64,000 nucleotides of DNA, taken from the NCBI GenBank assembly GCA_038322995.1, contig JBBQGM010000002.1:51508-115507 (forward strand), written 5' to 3'. Source of the DNA: QHXQ01 sp038322995. Lineage in GTDB: Bacteria > Acidobacteriota > Blastocatellia > Pyrinomonadales > Pyrinomonadaceae. Every line of letters begins with the position of its first letter. Within the stretch, counting starts at the first letter, position 1. Both the position numbers and the translations under genes were made by a program. The notes under the pieces were generated by a model. It was not told the origin of the DNA. It did not search any database and saw nothing but the letters and a program-made list of their open reading frames with translations. Shown here in pieces: positions 49,780 to 58,538 of this stretch.

Positions 49780-52212
49780 ATGAATAACAATTTTCGCCAA
49801 CTTGGTTTGCGCCTCGCGCTCATCTGCCTGTGCGCCGTGGCCGCGTCTGCGCAGACCGATACGACCGCGCTCGGCGGGCGCGTCATTGATGCGCAGGGCG
49901 CAGGGATTCCCGGCGCGGTCGTGATTATCTATGCGCGCCAACCGCGCTTGCGCTTGACCGCGACGACGGATGCGAACGGCGCTTATCGCTTCGCGCAACT
50001 CGCGCCCGGCGAATATCTGATCGAAGCGGACGCGCGCAACTTTGCGCCCGCCTCGGCACAGACAGTGCAACTTGCGCGCGGCCAAGCGGCGACGCTCGAT
50101 CTGTCGCTCGCAGTCGCGGGCGTGCGCGCGGAGGTCATCGTCACAGCCGCCGACACGCCGCAAGCGGTGGACGAAGTCTCGAAGGCGACGAGCGTTGTCA
50201 CGTCGCGCGAGATAGACGAGCGCGACGAGTTCTCGATCCCCGAAGCTTTGCGCACCGTGCCGGGCCTGCGTGTGCAGCAACTCGGCGGCCCCGGCGCGCA
50301 GACCACGATCAAGACGCGCGGCTTACGCAATCAAGACACGGCCGTGCTTATTGACGGCCTGCGCTTCCGCGATCCGTCCGCGCCGCAGGGCGACGCCGAA
50401 GGCTACATCAGCGACTTGCTCGTCACGGGCACAAGTCGCGTCGAAGTTTTGCGCGGCTCAGGCTCGTCGCTCTACGGCACGAACGCGATTGGCGGTGTCG
50501 TCAACATCGTGACCGACGAAGGCGGCGGCCCCACGCACGGCAGCCTGCTGGCCGAAGGCGGCGGCCTCGGTCTCTTTCGCGGGCGCGCACAGATCGCGGG
50601 CGGCTCAGGCGCACAACGTATTATCTATAGCGCGAGCGGCGCGCACTTGAACGTCACGCGCGGCGTGGACGGCGACGACGCGGCGCGCAACACGAGCGGG
50701 CAAGGGCGCGTGCTATTTCGTTTGACGCCGACCACAACGCTCTCGGCGCGCGTCTATGCGGCCGATGCCTTCGTGCAACTAAACAGCGATCCGCGTCCCA
50801 TCGCGGGCGTGCTACCGGCCGGTATCATCAACGCCGTGCCGCTCGCGCCCTCCGAATTGCGCCGCTATGAAGCGGGCACGCCGGCCAGTCAGTTGAACGT
50901 CGGCGCGGCCACGTTCATTCCTTCGTCGAACGATCCCGACTTCGCGCGGGCCGCACGCTTCTTCTCCGGCGCGCTCGTGTTTACGCAGCGCCCCAGCGAC
51001 AAATTCAGCTACACAATCTCTTATCAGGGCAACCGGCACAACGCCACGTTCCGCGACGGCCCCGGCGGCACGACCGGCTTCGGCCCGTTCGGCAACACGC
51101 GCAACGAACTTCAGGGCCGCGCGCACACCTTGAACGCACGCACCGATTTCCAACTCGGCCGCGCGCAACTCATCACTGCCGGTTACGAGTTCGAGCACGA
51201 GCGATTTGTTAACAACTCTTTCCCCGAATCGGCGGCCGATAACTCCGCGGTCGCTGTCACCGAGCGCAGTCACGCTTTCTTTGTGCAAGATCAAATTCGC
51301 TTGCTCGCTGATCGGCTGCAACTCTCGGCCGCGTTTCGCGCGCAACACTTCACGCTCGATGCGCCGCGCTTCACGCCGGCCGGCACGTCGCCCTTCAGCA
51401 ACTTCAATTTCAACGCGCCGCCGAACGCTTACACCGGCGATGGCTCAATCGCTTACGTCTTTCGCACAACGGGCACGAAACTGCGCGGGCACGTGGGCAA
51501 CGGCTATCGCGCGCCTTCTCTGTTTGAGCGCTTCGGCACGTCTTTCTTCGGTGGCAGTTTCGGCGCGTTCGGCGATCCGCGTCTGCGCCCCGAACGCTCG
51601 CTCGCCTTCGACGCCGGCCTTGATCAAACGCTCGCAGATAATCGTGTACGTGCCTCCGCGACTTATTTCTACACGCGTTTGCAGGAAGTGATCGCGTTCG
51701 ACTTCTCGGGCCTCGTCACGCAGCCCGATCCGTTCGGTCGCTTCGGCGGCTACGCCAACACGCGCGGCGGGCTGGCGCGCGGGGTTGAATTGAGCATGGC
51801 GGCTGCGCCGACGCGCACGCTTGATCTCTCCGCCTCGTACACTTACACAAACGCGGACGAGCGTGTGCCGCGCGTCGCGGGCGTATTGCGCTCGTTCGTC
51901 ATTCCCGATCATCAGTTCTCGCTCGTCGCCACACAGCGTATCGGCCGGCGCGTGCTGGTCAACTTCGACCTGACCGCGTCGAGCGATTACCTCGTTGGCA
52001 TCTTCAACCCGCAGACGTTCGGCGCGAACGTCTTCCGCTTCGCCGGCATACGCAAGGCGGACGCGGGCGCGAGTTATACTTTGCCGTTAACCGATGCGCG
52101 CTCTTTGCGCTTCTTCGGTTATGTGGACAACCTGACGGGGCGTGAGTATTTCGAGAACGGCTTCCGCACGCCGGGGCGGACAGGACGCGCGGGCGCACAG
52201 TTCAACTTTTGA
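49780..52212 (+). CDS. TonB-dependent receptor, probably for cobalamin (BtuB-like), with N-terminal carboxypeptidase-regulatory-like domain
   Basis: About 810 residues. Start at ATG 49780 (AAAGGA 9 bases upstream; ATG 49771 also in frame; longer frames run through the terminator). Signal peptide about 1-25 (ending AASAQ). Residues about 28-110 are a CarboxypepD_reg-like fold (TALGGRVIDAQGAGIPGAVV, TDANGAYRFAQLAPGEYLIEA), then the plug domain (EALRTVPGLRVQQLG, LYGTNAIGGVVNIVTDEGGG) and beta-barrel ending AGAQFNF. The riboswitch and the btuFDC genes make cobalamin the likely substrate. It is an outer-membrane active transporter. Confidence 0.9.
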   Translation: MNNNFRQLGLRLALICLCAVAASAQTDTTALGGRVIDAQGAGIPGAVVIIYARQPRLRLTATTDANGAYRFAQLAPGEYLIEADARNFAPASAQTVQLARGQAATLDLSLAVAGVRAEVIVTAADTPQAVDEVSKATSVVTSREIDERDEFSIPEALRTVPGLRVQQLGGPGAQTTIKTRGLRNQDTAVLIDGLRFRDPSAPQGDAEGYISDLLVTGTSRVEVLRGSGSSLYGTNAIGGVVNIVTDEGGGPTHGSLLAEGGGLGLFRGRAQIAGGSGAQRIIYSASGAHLNVTRGVDGDDAARNTSGQGRVLFRLTPTTTLSARVYAADAFVQLNSDPRPIAGVLPAGIINAVPLAPSELRRYEAGTPASQLNVGAATFIPSSNDPDFARAARFFSGALVFTQRPSDKFSYTISYQGNRHNATFRDGPGGTTGFGPFGNTRNELQGRAHTLNARTDFQLGRAQLITAGYEFEHERFVNNSFPESAADNSAVAVTERSHAFFVQDQIRLLADRLQLSAAFRAQHFTLDAPRFTPAGTSPFSNFNFNAPPNAYTGDGSIAYVFRTTGTKLRGHVGNGYRAPSLFERFGTSFFGGSFGAFGDPRLRPERSLAFDAGLDQTLADNRVRASATYFYTRLQEVIAFDFSGLVTQPDPFGRFGGYANTRGGLARGVELSMAAAPTRTLDLSASYTYTNADERVPRVAGVLRSFVIPDHQFSLVATQRIGRRVLVNFDLTASSDYLVGIFNPQTFGANVFRFAGIRKADAGASYTLPLTDARSLRFFGYVDNLTGREYFENGFRTPGRTGRAGAQFNF

Positions 52213-52225
52213 GCGGACACGCGGG

Positions 52226-52420
52226 ATGAAAGAAACACCGGCGGAGCGGCCGCTCATCGCGGGCGAAGATTTTTACATGGAGGGCGCGGCAGTCGTTTTT
52301 ACGGCGCGTTTCCATCTGCGGCGCGGCTACTGTTGCGAGAATGGCTGTCGCCATTGCCCGTACCGCACGACGCAACACGACGAGGAGCAAGGTCATGCTA
52401 AAAAGCTTGCGCCGAATTGA
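52226..52420 (+). CDS. DUF5522 cysteine-motif protein
   Basis: 64 residues. The motif ARFHLRRGYCCENGCRHCPY (CCx3CxxC) is the DUF5522 signature, a probable small metal or cluster site. It lies between the TonB receptor (13-base gap) and btuF, and overlaps btuF by 26 bases. Function unknown. A place within a cobalamin uptake operon may be coincidental, but the overlap suggests coupling. Confidence 0.8.
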   Translation: MKETPAERPLIAGEDFYMEGAAVVFTARFHLRRGYCCENGCRHCPYRTTQHDEEQGHAKKLAPN

Positions 52421-53333
52421 GCGCTACGGGATCGGTTTACTGCTCGTGCTCACGTGCGGTGTATCGTGCCAGCGTGTTGTGCCGCCGCCTGTGCGCACAG
52501 ACACGACAACGCCGTCGCCACAATATGCGCGCATTATCTCGCTCAGCCCAAGCACGACCGAGGTGCTGTACGGCTTAGGTTTGTTCCCGCGCGTCGTAGC
52601 TGTTTCGGACTACGACGTATTTCCGCCGGAGGTTAAGACGTTGCCGCGCGTCGGCGGTTGGAGCAATACTAACCTCGAACAAGTCGCCAGCTTACGCCCT
52701 GACCTGATCGTGCTGACGCAATCGCAAGCGCCGTTCATCAAGGACAAAGTTGAAGCGTTGGGCATCAAGACGCTCGTCGTGCCAAGCTACACGGTGGCAG
52801 ACGTGCTGACAGCCATTGAGCAGATCGGCCGCACCACGGGGCGTGAGCAAGCAGCCGCGCAACTGAACGCGGAGACGCGCGCCAAACTCGAAGATGTGCG
52901 GGCGCGCACGAGCAATAGTCCGCGCGTGCGCGTTCTCTGCATCGTGGATCGCGTGCCGGGCACGTTGCGCGGGCTGTACGCGGCGACGCAAGGGAGTTTC
53001 ATCGCGCAGTTGCTTGAGACGGCGGGCGGCGAATCAATCGCGCCGGCCGCGCCAAGCGGTTTCGGGCAGATCAACAAAGAGGCCGTCGTCACGCTCGACC
53101 CGGACGTGATCATCGATCTGGAACAGAACACGACGGACAACAAGTTAGCCGAAGATACCCAGGCGGTCTGGCGTGAACTGGCGCAGGTTAAGGCGGTACG
53201 CATGGGCCGCGTCTATGCGGTGCGCGACACGTCCGTGCTGCACCCGTCGCAGTTTATTGGCGACACGGCGCGCAAGTTCGCGGAGATGCTGCACCCGGAG
53301 GTGTTCAAACAGAGTGGCCAGCAGCCACAGTGA
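52395..53333 (+). CDS. btuF: Cobalamin-binding periplasmic protein (BtuF-like, ABC transporter substrate-binding)
   Basis: About 312 residues. A short N-terminal membrane/lipoprotein-like signal (LLLVLTC, GVSC; lipobox not perfect). The helical-backbone SBP fold of the BtuF/FhuD class is recognised by RIISLSPSTTEVLYGLGLFPRVVAVS, VGGWSNTNLEQVASLRPDLI, PSYTVADVLTAIEQIGRTTG and SQFIGDTARKFAEMLHPEVF. Start at ATG 52395 with GGAG upstream. The next gene, btuD, overlaps it by 20 bases. Confidence 0.88.
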   Translation: MLKSLRRIERYGIGLLLVLTCGVSCQRVVPPPVRTDTTTPSPQYARIISLSPSTTEVLYGLGLFPRVVAVSDYDVFPPEVKTLPRVGGWSNTNLEQVASLRPDLIVLTQSQAPFIKDKVEALGIKTLVVPSYTVADVLTAIEQIGRTTGREQAAAQLNAETRAKLEDVRARTSNSPRVRVLCIVDRVPGTLRGLYAATQGSFIAQLLETAGGESIAPAAPSGFGQINKEAVVTLDPDVIIDLEQNTTDNKLAEDTQAVWRELAQVKAVRMGRVYAVRDTSVLHPSQFIGDTARKFAEMLHPEVFKQSGQQPQ

Positions 53334-54171
53334 AAGTTTAGGCGAACGCCCGACCACGTCCATTACGGACGCCCACGCGGATGTCGCGTCCGCCGCGACG
53401 TTGCTGGCAGCGCGCGGGCTGCACTTCGCTTATGCGGCCGGGCTGCCGGAAGTGGTCTGTGGCGCGACGCTAAGTTTGCGGCGCGGCACGCTCGCGGCGC
53501 TCATCGGCGCAAACGGATCGGGCAAGTCGTCGCTGATCCGGCTGCTGTGCGGGCTGTTCGTGCCGACGCGCGGCGAGGTGTTATTTGACGGCGTGCCGCT
53601 TGGCGCAATCGAAGCGCGGGCGCGGGCGCGGCGCATCGCCTACGTGCCGCAGACGACCGCGACCGTCTTTCCGCTGACTGCGCTCGAAGTTGTCTTGACG
53701 GGACGTAGCCCGCACACGCCGCGCTTCCGGTTTGAGAATGCGCGCGATCTGGCGGTTGCGCACGACGCGCTCGCGGCCGTTGATGCGGCGCATCTGGCGG
53801 CGCGCAGCGTGATGGAACTATCGGGCGGCGAGCGGCAGTTGATCTCGCTGGCCCGCGCGCTCGCGCAAGAGCCTGATTGTCTGTTGCTCGACGAGCCTTC
53901 ATCCGCGCTCGATCTAAAACATCGCGCCGGACTGATGCGCCATCTGCGTCGCCTGCGCGACGAACGCGGCATGACGGCGCTCTTAGTCACACACGATCTG
54001 CAATTGCTCGATCCGGCTTGCGATGAAGTGTTCGCCATGCGCGCGGGCGCGGTCGTCGCAGCCGGTGCGCCGGTTGAAGTCTTACGCGATGAGGTGCTGG
54101 CGGACGTGTATGCGGACGCGCACGTGCGCGCCCGCCGCGCCTTCGGGCGCACGTTCGTCTGGTCGGAATAA
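53314..54171 (+). CDS. btuD: Cobalamin ABC transporter ATPase (BtuD-like)
   Basis: About 285 residues if GTG 53314 is the start (20-base overlap with btuF); a longer frame from 53173 would run through btuF in another frame. ABC motifs: GANGSGKSSLIRLLCGL (Walker A), LSGGERQLISLARALAQE (signature), CLLLDEPSSALD (Walker B), VTHDLQLL (H-loop). The neighbours, binding protein and FecCD-type permease, define a B12/siderophore importer; the riboswitch points to B12. Confidence 0.9.
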   Translation: MASSHSESLGERPTTSITDAHADVASAATLLAARGLHFAYAAGLPEVVCGATLSLRRGTLAALIGANGSGKSSLIRLLCGLFVPTRGEVLFDGVPLGAIEARARARRIAYVPQTTATVFPLTALEVVLTGRSPHTPRFRFENARDLAVAHDALAAVDAAHLAARSVMELSGGERQLISLARALAQEPDCLLLDEPSSALDLKHRAGLMRHLRRLRDERGMTALLVTHDLQLLDPACDEVFAMRAGAVVAAGAPVEVLRDEVLADVYADAHVRARRAFGRTFVWSE

Positions 54172-54179
54172 AAGATAAG

Positions 54180-54241
54180 CACTGATCGCAAATCTCAAAT
54201 TTGCGATTTGTAATTTCAGCTTTGCAATCAGAGATCAGTGC
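54180..54241. repeat. Heptad-periodic hairpin between btuD and btuC
   Basis: The outer 9-bp arms GCACTGATC/GATCAGTGC (54180-54188 and 54233-54241) enclose 7-periodic T-rich words (CAAATCT, CAAATTT, GCGATTT, GTAATTT). It precedes the btuC start (54261) by 19 bases. Confidence 0.65.
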
Positions 54242-54260
54242 CACACGGGTTCACTCTTTC

Positions 54261-55331
54261 ATGCTTGAGCGCGATGCAGTTGCGGCCGAACTAGGACACA
54301 CAGGAGCGCGTGCGGCAGCTATGCCGGTGCGCGGGCAGGCGGCGGGTGTGCGGTTGCGGCGTGCGCTCGTGCTGTTGACGGTCGTGTTGCTCATCACAAC
54401 CGTTGTCGCGCTATGGTTCGGGTATGCGCCGATGAGTCTGGCGGCGCTGAGGTCGGACGAAGCGGCGCGGTCGCTGTTCTTCCGCTTGCGTTTGCCGCGC
54501 GTGTTGTTGGCGGGGATGGTCGGCGGTTCGCTGGCGTTGGTGGGCGCGGCGTTGCAGGCGTTGTTTCGCAACCCTCTGGCCGAGCCTTTAACATTGGGCG
54601 TGTCGGGCGGCGGCGCGTTAGGCGCGAGTGTGGCGATTGCTCTCGGCGCGGGCGCGCGGGTGGCGGGCGTGCCGTTTGTTTTCTTAGCGGCGTTCGCAGG
54701 CGCGGGCGTGGCGGTCGCGGTTGTCTATCGGTTGGCGCGCACGGGTGGGGTCGTGTTGCCGGGTGCGCTCTTGCTCGCGGGCGTGGTATTGAACTTCGTG
54801 GCGGCGTCGGGCGTGGTGCTGATTCAATACTTGTCGGACTATTCACGCGCGCTGCAAATTTTGCGTTGGACGATTGGCAGCCTCGATGTCGTCGGCTTCG
54901 ATCTGCTCTGGCGCATGTTGCTCTTTCTCGTGCCGGGCTGGCTCATCTTGCTGTTGATGGCGCGCGATCTGCATCTGATCGCGGTGGACGAAGAGACGGC
55001 GGCGAGTCTGGGCGTGAACGTGCGGCGCAGCGAGCGATTGGTGTACGCGGCGAGTTCTATGATCGTCGGCGTGACGGTCGCGGTTGGCGGCACGATTGGC
55101 TTCGTCGGTCTGATCGTGCCGCATGCGGTGCGGCTGTTGTTTGGTGAAGACGTGCGCGTATTGTTGCCTTGCTCGTTTTTGCTCGGCGCGGCGTTTCTGA
55201 TGCTGGCCGATCTGGTCGCACGCACCGCGCTCGGCGCAGGCGAGTTGCCCGTCGGCGCGATCACCGCGCTCGCTGGCGGCCCGGTGTTTCTCTGGTTACT
55301 CAGAAGACAGCAACGACTCGCGGCGATGTGA
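54261..55331 (+). CDS. btuC: Cobalamin ABC transporter permease (BtuC/FecCD family)
   Basis: About 356 residues, ten-helix FecCD family. Typical motifs: LRLPRVLLAGMVGGSLALVGAALQALFRNPLAEPLTLGVSGGG (given in part), GRSERLVYAAS-like coupling helix region and ITALAGGPVFLWLLRR at the C-terminus. ATG 54261 is preferred to an upstream TTG (54201) that lies in the hairpin. With BtuF and BtuD it forms the inner-membrane importer. Confidence 0.9.
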   Translation: MLERDAVAAELGHTGARAAAMPVRGQAAGVRLRRALVLLTVVLLITTVVALWFGYAPMSLAALRSDEAARSLFFRLRLPRVLLAGMVGGSLALVGAALQALFRNPLAEPLTLGVSGGGALGASVAIALGAGARVAGVPFVFLAAFAGAGVAVAVVYRLARTGGVVLPGALLLAGVVLNFVAASGVVLIQYLSDYSRALQILRWTIGSLDVVGFDLLWRMLLFLVPGWLILLLMARDLHLIAVDEETAASLGVNVRRSERLVYAASSMIVGVTVAVGGTIGFVGLIVPHAVRLLFGEDVRVLLPCSFLLGAAFLMLADLVARTALGAGELPVGAITALAGGPVFLWLLRRQQRLAAM

Positions 55332-55372
55332 CAACTAAATCAAAACCACACAAGCTTGGGACATCAGAGGAA

Positions 55373-55456
55373 ATGATCCACGAAACCACACGAAGCGACA
55401 CGAACAAAACAACAAGCACTTTCGTGGGTTTGGCTTCGTGTGGTTTCGTGGATCAT
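55373..55456. repeat. Perfect 24-bp inverted repeat between btuC and DUF4198
   Basis: Arms 55373-55396 (ATGATCCACGAAACCACACG + AAGC) and 55433-55456. The CACGAA word recurs inside (ACACGAAGC, ACACGAAC). The loop is 36 bases. Likely stem-loop or terminator; it shares the CACGAA word with the 22898-22975 repeat. Confidence 0.8.
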
Positions 55457-55553
55457 GTTTTCTCTCTATCCCACTCTCATGAGTTTCGATTTAGTTGGAT
55501 CAGGCGCGCAAGCATGAATGAATGTTCGAGTTGATAGTGATAATCTAAAAGGC

Positions 55554-56390
55554 ATGAAGCGTATGACAAGAAAATCCGGCGCGTGGGCGCTTGTACTCTT
55601 AACGCTTTGTTCGTTCACCGTGTGGGCGCACGAGACGTGGCTCGCGCCCCGGCAGAGCGCGGTTGCGCCGGGCGCGACTGTGCTGCTCGATCTCACGAGC
55701 GGGATGTCCTTCCCCGTGCTTGAGACGGCCATCAAACCGGAGCGCGTGGCGCAGGCGCGTTATCGCCTCAACGGGCAGACAGGCGAACTCACAACCGATC
55801 CTTCCGCACCGAAGTCGCTCTTGTTCAATGCGCGTCTGGCCACAGAGGGCGTGGCTGTTTGTTGGGTCGAACTTAAACCACGCGCGCTCGAGTTGACGCC
55901 CAAACAGGTCGCAGAATATTTCGCCGAGATCAATGCATCGCCCGCGATCAGACAGGCATGGGCCGCCAACGTCGGCCCTGCGCGGCGTTGGCGCGAGCTT
56001 TATACGAAGCACGCCAAAACTTTTGTGCGCGTGGGTGCGCCTGTCAGTGATCGTTCGTGGGCCGAGCCGGTCGGGCTGGCCTTTGAGATCGTGCCGGAGC
56101 GCGATCCGACGACGTTGCGCGCGGGCGATGAATTGCCCGTCCGCGTCTTGCAAGCCGGCACGCCGTTGGCCGATTTTCCCTTAGGGCTTGCGCATGCGGG
56201 CAGCGGGCACGGCGTCTTTCAGCGGACGGATGCACAGGGGCGCGTGCGGTTTAATCTCGCGCGGGCGGGCCGCTGGTTGTTGTACGGCACAGAGTTGCGT
56301 CCGTCCACGAAACCGGAGACGGAGTGGGAGAGCGACTTCACCACGCTCACAATCGAGTTGCCCGCCAGACGTACGCGCGGGCGGAAGTGA
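55554..56390 (+). CDS. DUF4198 exported protein
   Basis: About 278 residues. A signal peptide (about 1-25, ending TVWA) followed by HETWLAPRQ, the DUF4198 N-terminal pattern, and a C-terminal beta domain (LPVRVLQAGTPLADFPLG, TDAQGRVRFNLARAGRWLLYG). DUF4198 proteins are often linked to metal (nickel/cobalt) uptake, which would suit the B12 setting, but this is inference. ATG 55554 or 55563 (the latter has better spacing from AAAAGG). Confidence 0.82.
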   Translation: MKRMTRKSGAWALVLLTLCSFTVWAHETWLAPRQSAVAPGATVLLDLTSGMSFPVLETAIKPERVAQARYRLNGQTGELTTDPSAPKSLLFNARLATEGVAVCWVELKPRALELTPKQVAEYFAEINASPAIRQAWAANVGPARRWRELYTKHAKTFVRVGAPVSDRSWAEPVGLAFEIVPERDPTTLRAGDELPVRVLQAGTPLADFPLGLAHAGSGHGVFQRTDAQGRVRFNLARAGRWLLYGTELRPSTKPETEWESDFTTLTIELPARRTRGRK

Positions 56391-56420
56391 ATCACGTTAG
56401 TATCAGGAGGCAAGCGAGCG

Positions 56421-56774
56421 ATGAAACTTGAGTTAAGACAATTCGCCACACCCGACGAGGTGCGGATGTTCGAGAAGGGCCGGTTCGAGTTGGTGCGGAT
56501 GGGCGACATGACGATTGGGCGCGCGAGCTATGAACCGGGCTGGCGCTGGTCGGAGCATGTTGGCGCGGGCACGGGCGAACAGCGTTGTCAGGTGGAACAT
56601 GTAGGCCTAGTCATCTCGGGCCGCGCGAAAGTATTGATGGCTGATGGCACGGAGATCGAGATGGGGCCGGGCGATCTTTTCAGCGTGCCACCCGATCATG
56701 ATAGTTGGGTCGTGGGCGACGAGCCTTACGTCTCGCTCCACTTCATGGGCGCAGACGTGTACGCGGCTGAATGA
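56421..56774 (+). CDS. Single-domain cupin
   Basis: 117 residues with a cupin beta-barrel: WSEHVGAGTGEQRCQVEHVGLVISGRA and GDLFSVPPDHDSWVVGD; His and Glu residues lie at the typical metal positions. Cytosolic. Cupins bind metals, sugars or act as isomerases; the substrate is not evident. AGGAGG is upstream of the start. It stands 21 bases before the adenosyltransferase gene, so it probably belongs to that transcript. Confidence 0.82.
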   Translation: MKLELRQFATPDEVRMFEKGRFELVRMGDMTIGRASYEPGWRWSEHVGAGTGEQRCQVEHVGLVISGRAKVLMADGTEIEMGPGDLFSVPPDHDSWVVGDEPYVSLHFMGADVYAAE

Positions 56775-56795
56775 GCGGCCGGCAAGCGAGGCATT

Positions 56796-57371
56796 ATGAG
56801 CATAGCGACGAAGGCGGGCGACAAAGGCGAGACGGCGCTCATCGGCGGCGAGCGCGTGGCGAAATCCGATCTGCGCGTCGAAGCTTACGGCACGATTGAC
56901 GAGTTGACGGCGACGCTCGGTTTCGCGCGGGCGATCTGCGGGGATGAAGAAGTGGGCGCGTTGACCAAAGAGATTCAGCGCGAACTATTCGCCGTCAGCG
57001 GTGCGGTGGCGAACCCCGCGAGCGCGCAACGCGAGCCGCCCTATGTGAGCGATGAGATGGTCGCCGCGTTGACCGCGCACGTCACGCGCATCGAAACGAT
57101 GGCCGGCATCTTGTCCGACTGGTCGCTGCCCGGCGACCACGCGCCGGCCGCCGCCTACGATGTCGCCCGCACCATCTGTCGCCGCGCCGAACGCGCCGTC
57201 GTGCGTCTCACAGAGACGGGCGCGGACGTGCCCGCACCAGTGACCGTCTATCTCAACCGCCTCTCCGATCTACTCTGGCTCTTCAGCCGCCTGTTAGAGC
57301 TACGCGCCGGCATCACCTCACGCTTGCGTGATGATGAGCACGCAGGCCCGCGCTGGTCGCGGGCGTGGTGA
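56796..57371 (+). CDS. PduO-type cob(I)alamin adenosyltransferase
   Basis: 191 residues. It has the N-terminal ATP motif TKAGDKGETALIGG, YGTIDELTATLGFARA, ARTICRRAERAVVRL and NRLSDLLWLFSR, all hallmarks of the PduO/MMAB class. It makes adenosylcobalamin, completing the uptake-to-coenzyme route started by the riboswitch operon. The end overlaps the convergent membrane protein gene by 59 bases. Confidence 0.93.
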   Translation: MSIATKAGDKGETALIGGERVAKSDLRVEAYGTIDELTATLGFARAICGDEEVGALTKEIQRELFAVSGAVANPASAQREPPYVSDEMVAALTAHVTRIETMAGILSDWSLPGDHAPAAAYDVARTICRRAERAVVRLTETGADVPAPVTVYLNRLSDLLWLFSRLLELRAGITSRLRDDEHAGPRWSRAW

Positions 57372-57885
57372 AGTGACGCAGTTGCTCTCGTGCCAACTGC
57401 GTGTGCGGCGGCAGAACAGCACGCCCGGCAGGCATGAGCGCAGACTTATCAACTCTCTTAGCGCGCACGATTGCTGGCGCGGCGTAGCTCAGAATGATGC
57501 TTGAGACAGCGAGCCAGAGCCACGCCTCTATCGGCATGAGCGTGAGTTCGCGGAGCCATTGGGTTATATGCGCGGGGCTGAACGACAACGCATCAGCTTG
57601 TTGCGCGCTCATCCAAAAGAGGAAGCAAAAGGCCAGCGGCACTTGCCCGCACAAAGTGGTGGCAAGTAGTTTGCCCCATGTGCGATTGATGACTAAGCCC
57701 GCCGCCGCGACAAAGAGCAGCGCCGCCATGAACAAGTTGAAGTGATAATCCGGCCCACCAAAGTGAGAGTAACTAGGGAACGGTGCGCCTAGCCATGCAG
57801 CGGCCGTCCAGACGAAATAGAAAACAGTAAACCCGAAGGTGATTGACTTCGGCTCCAATAAACGGGGCAGCGTCCATCTTTTCAT
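57313..57885 (-). CDS. Four-helix membrane protein of unknown function
   Basis: 190 residues. About four hydrophobic helices (FTVFYFVWTAAAWLG, LFMAALLFVAAAGLV, LLATTLCGQVPLAFCFLFW, WLWLAVSSIILSYAAPAIV). Unrecognised. The last ~20 residues overlap the adenosyltransferase gene on the other strand, so the true end may be earlier, though no earlier stop exists. The start is not well supported by a ribosome-binding site. Confidence 0.65.
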   Translation of the reverse strand: MKRWTLPRLLEPKSITFGFTVFYFVWTAAAWLGAPFPSYSHFGGPDYHFNLFMAALLFVAAAGLVINRTWGKLLATTLCGQVPLAFCFLFWMSAQQADALSFSPAHITQWLRELTLMPIEAWLWLAVSSIILSYAAPAIVRAKRVDKSALMPAGRAVLPPHTQLAREQLRHFTTPATSAGLRAHHHASVR

Positions 57886-57974
57886 CAGCAGCCACCTTTC
57901 CCGAACATCTTAATTGCTTTAGACGCTCGTCGGCCGCCGTTGTTCCAATTCTACAGACGCCTATCGCGCCCGCT

Positions 57975-58274
57975 CTATGCTGGTACAGACTCCGCCCACT
58001 GCTTAGCGTAAGTCTGCATCGCTTCGATCTGCTCGGGCCAATCGTGCAGCGTCGCCGGGTCGAAATCCGCCCCGTTAGGCCAGACGAGCGTGTGCGCCTC
58101 CGGGTCAATTTTGACGCCATTGAATATCTTCATATCGCGCAACGGCCCGTATAGCTTGCCGGCCAAGACGGGACGAAAATCTATTGTCTGTTCGGTCTGA
58201 TCATCAAACCGCACGCGCAACTTATACGGCCCGGCGATCTCGAACGCGGTCACACGATAGATTGCAGGCTGCAT
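57975..58274 (-). CDS. DUF2442 protein
   Basis: 99 residues from ATG 58274. AIYRVTAFEIAGPYKLRVRF, then TEQTIDFRPVLAGKLYGPL and NGADFDPATLHDWPEQ match DUF2442. Members often stand beside DUF4160 in what look like toxin-antitoxin-like pairs; here the partner is the 80-residue protein upstream instead. Function unknown. Last gene of a three-gene minus-strand cassette with lower GC than its neighbours. Confidence 0.82.
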   Translation of the reverse strand: MQPAIYRVTAFEIAGPYKLRVRFDDQTEQTIDFRPVLAGKLYGPLRDMKIFNGVKIDPEAHTLVWPNGADFDPATLHDWPEQIEAMQTYAKQWAESVPA

Positions 58275-58293
58275 GGAAGTCGGCTGCGGCCGC

Positions 58294-58536
58294 TTAGGCG
58301 TGAGAAGCCGCGAGTAATGCCTTTTGCACTGTGGGCGGCAAGTCCACCGGGTGAAAGCGATCTGCCGCGAAAGCGTAGTCTTCGTCGCTCTCATCAACGA
58401 CGCGGATTAAGCCGTGCGTTGCGGCTTCAGCATCAGGGATAACGTGATACAACTTCCCGACTTCGAGCGAGACCTCGTACCCTTCGTTGTTGAGACAGAC
58501 GGCAAAGTGCGCCGCGTCTTTTTCTGTTTTCTTCAT
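58294..58536 (-). CDS. Small conserved-type protein, second gene of the cassette
   Basis: 80 residues (AHFAVCLNNEGYEVSLEVGKLYHVIPD, then GLIRVVDESDEDYAFAADRFHPVDLP). It resembles a small hypothetical common, as I recall, in cyanobacteria and other environmental bacteria, with no assigned function. No membrane helix. ATG at 58536 is 2 bases from the end of the frameshifted gene, so the three genes form an operon. A nuclease or toxin role is not visible. Confidence 0.75.
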   Translation of the reverse strand: MKKTEKDAAHFAVCLNNEGYEVSLEVGKLYHVIPDAEAATHGLIRVVDESDEDYAFAADRFHPVDLPPTVQKALLAASHA

Positions 58537-58538
58537 CG

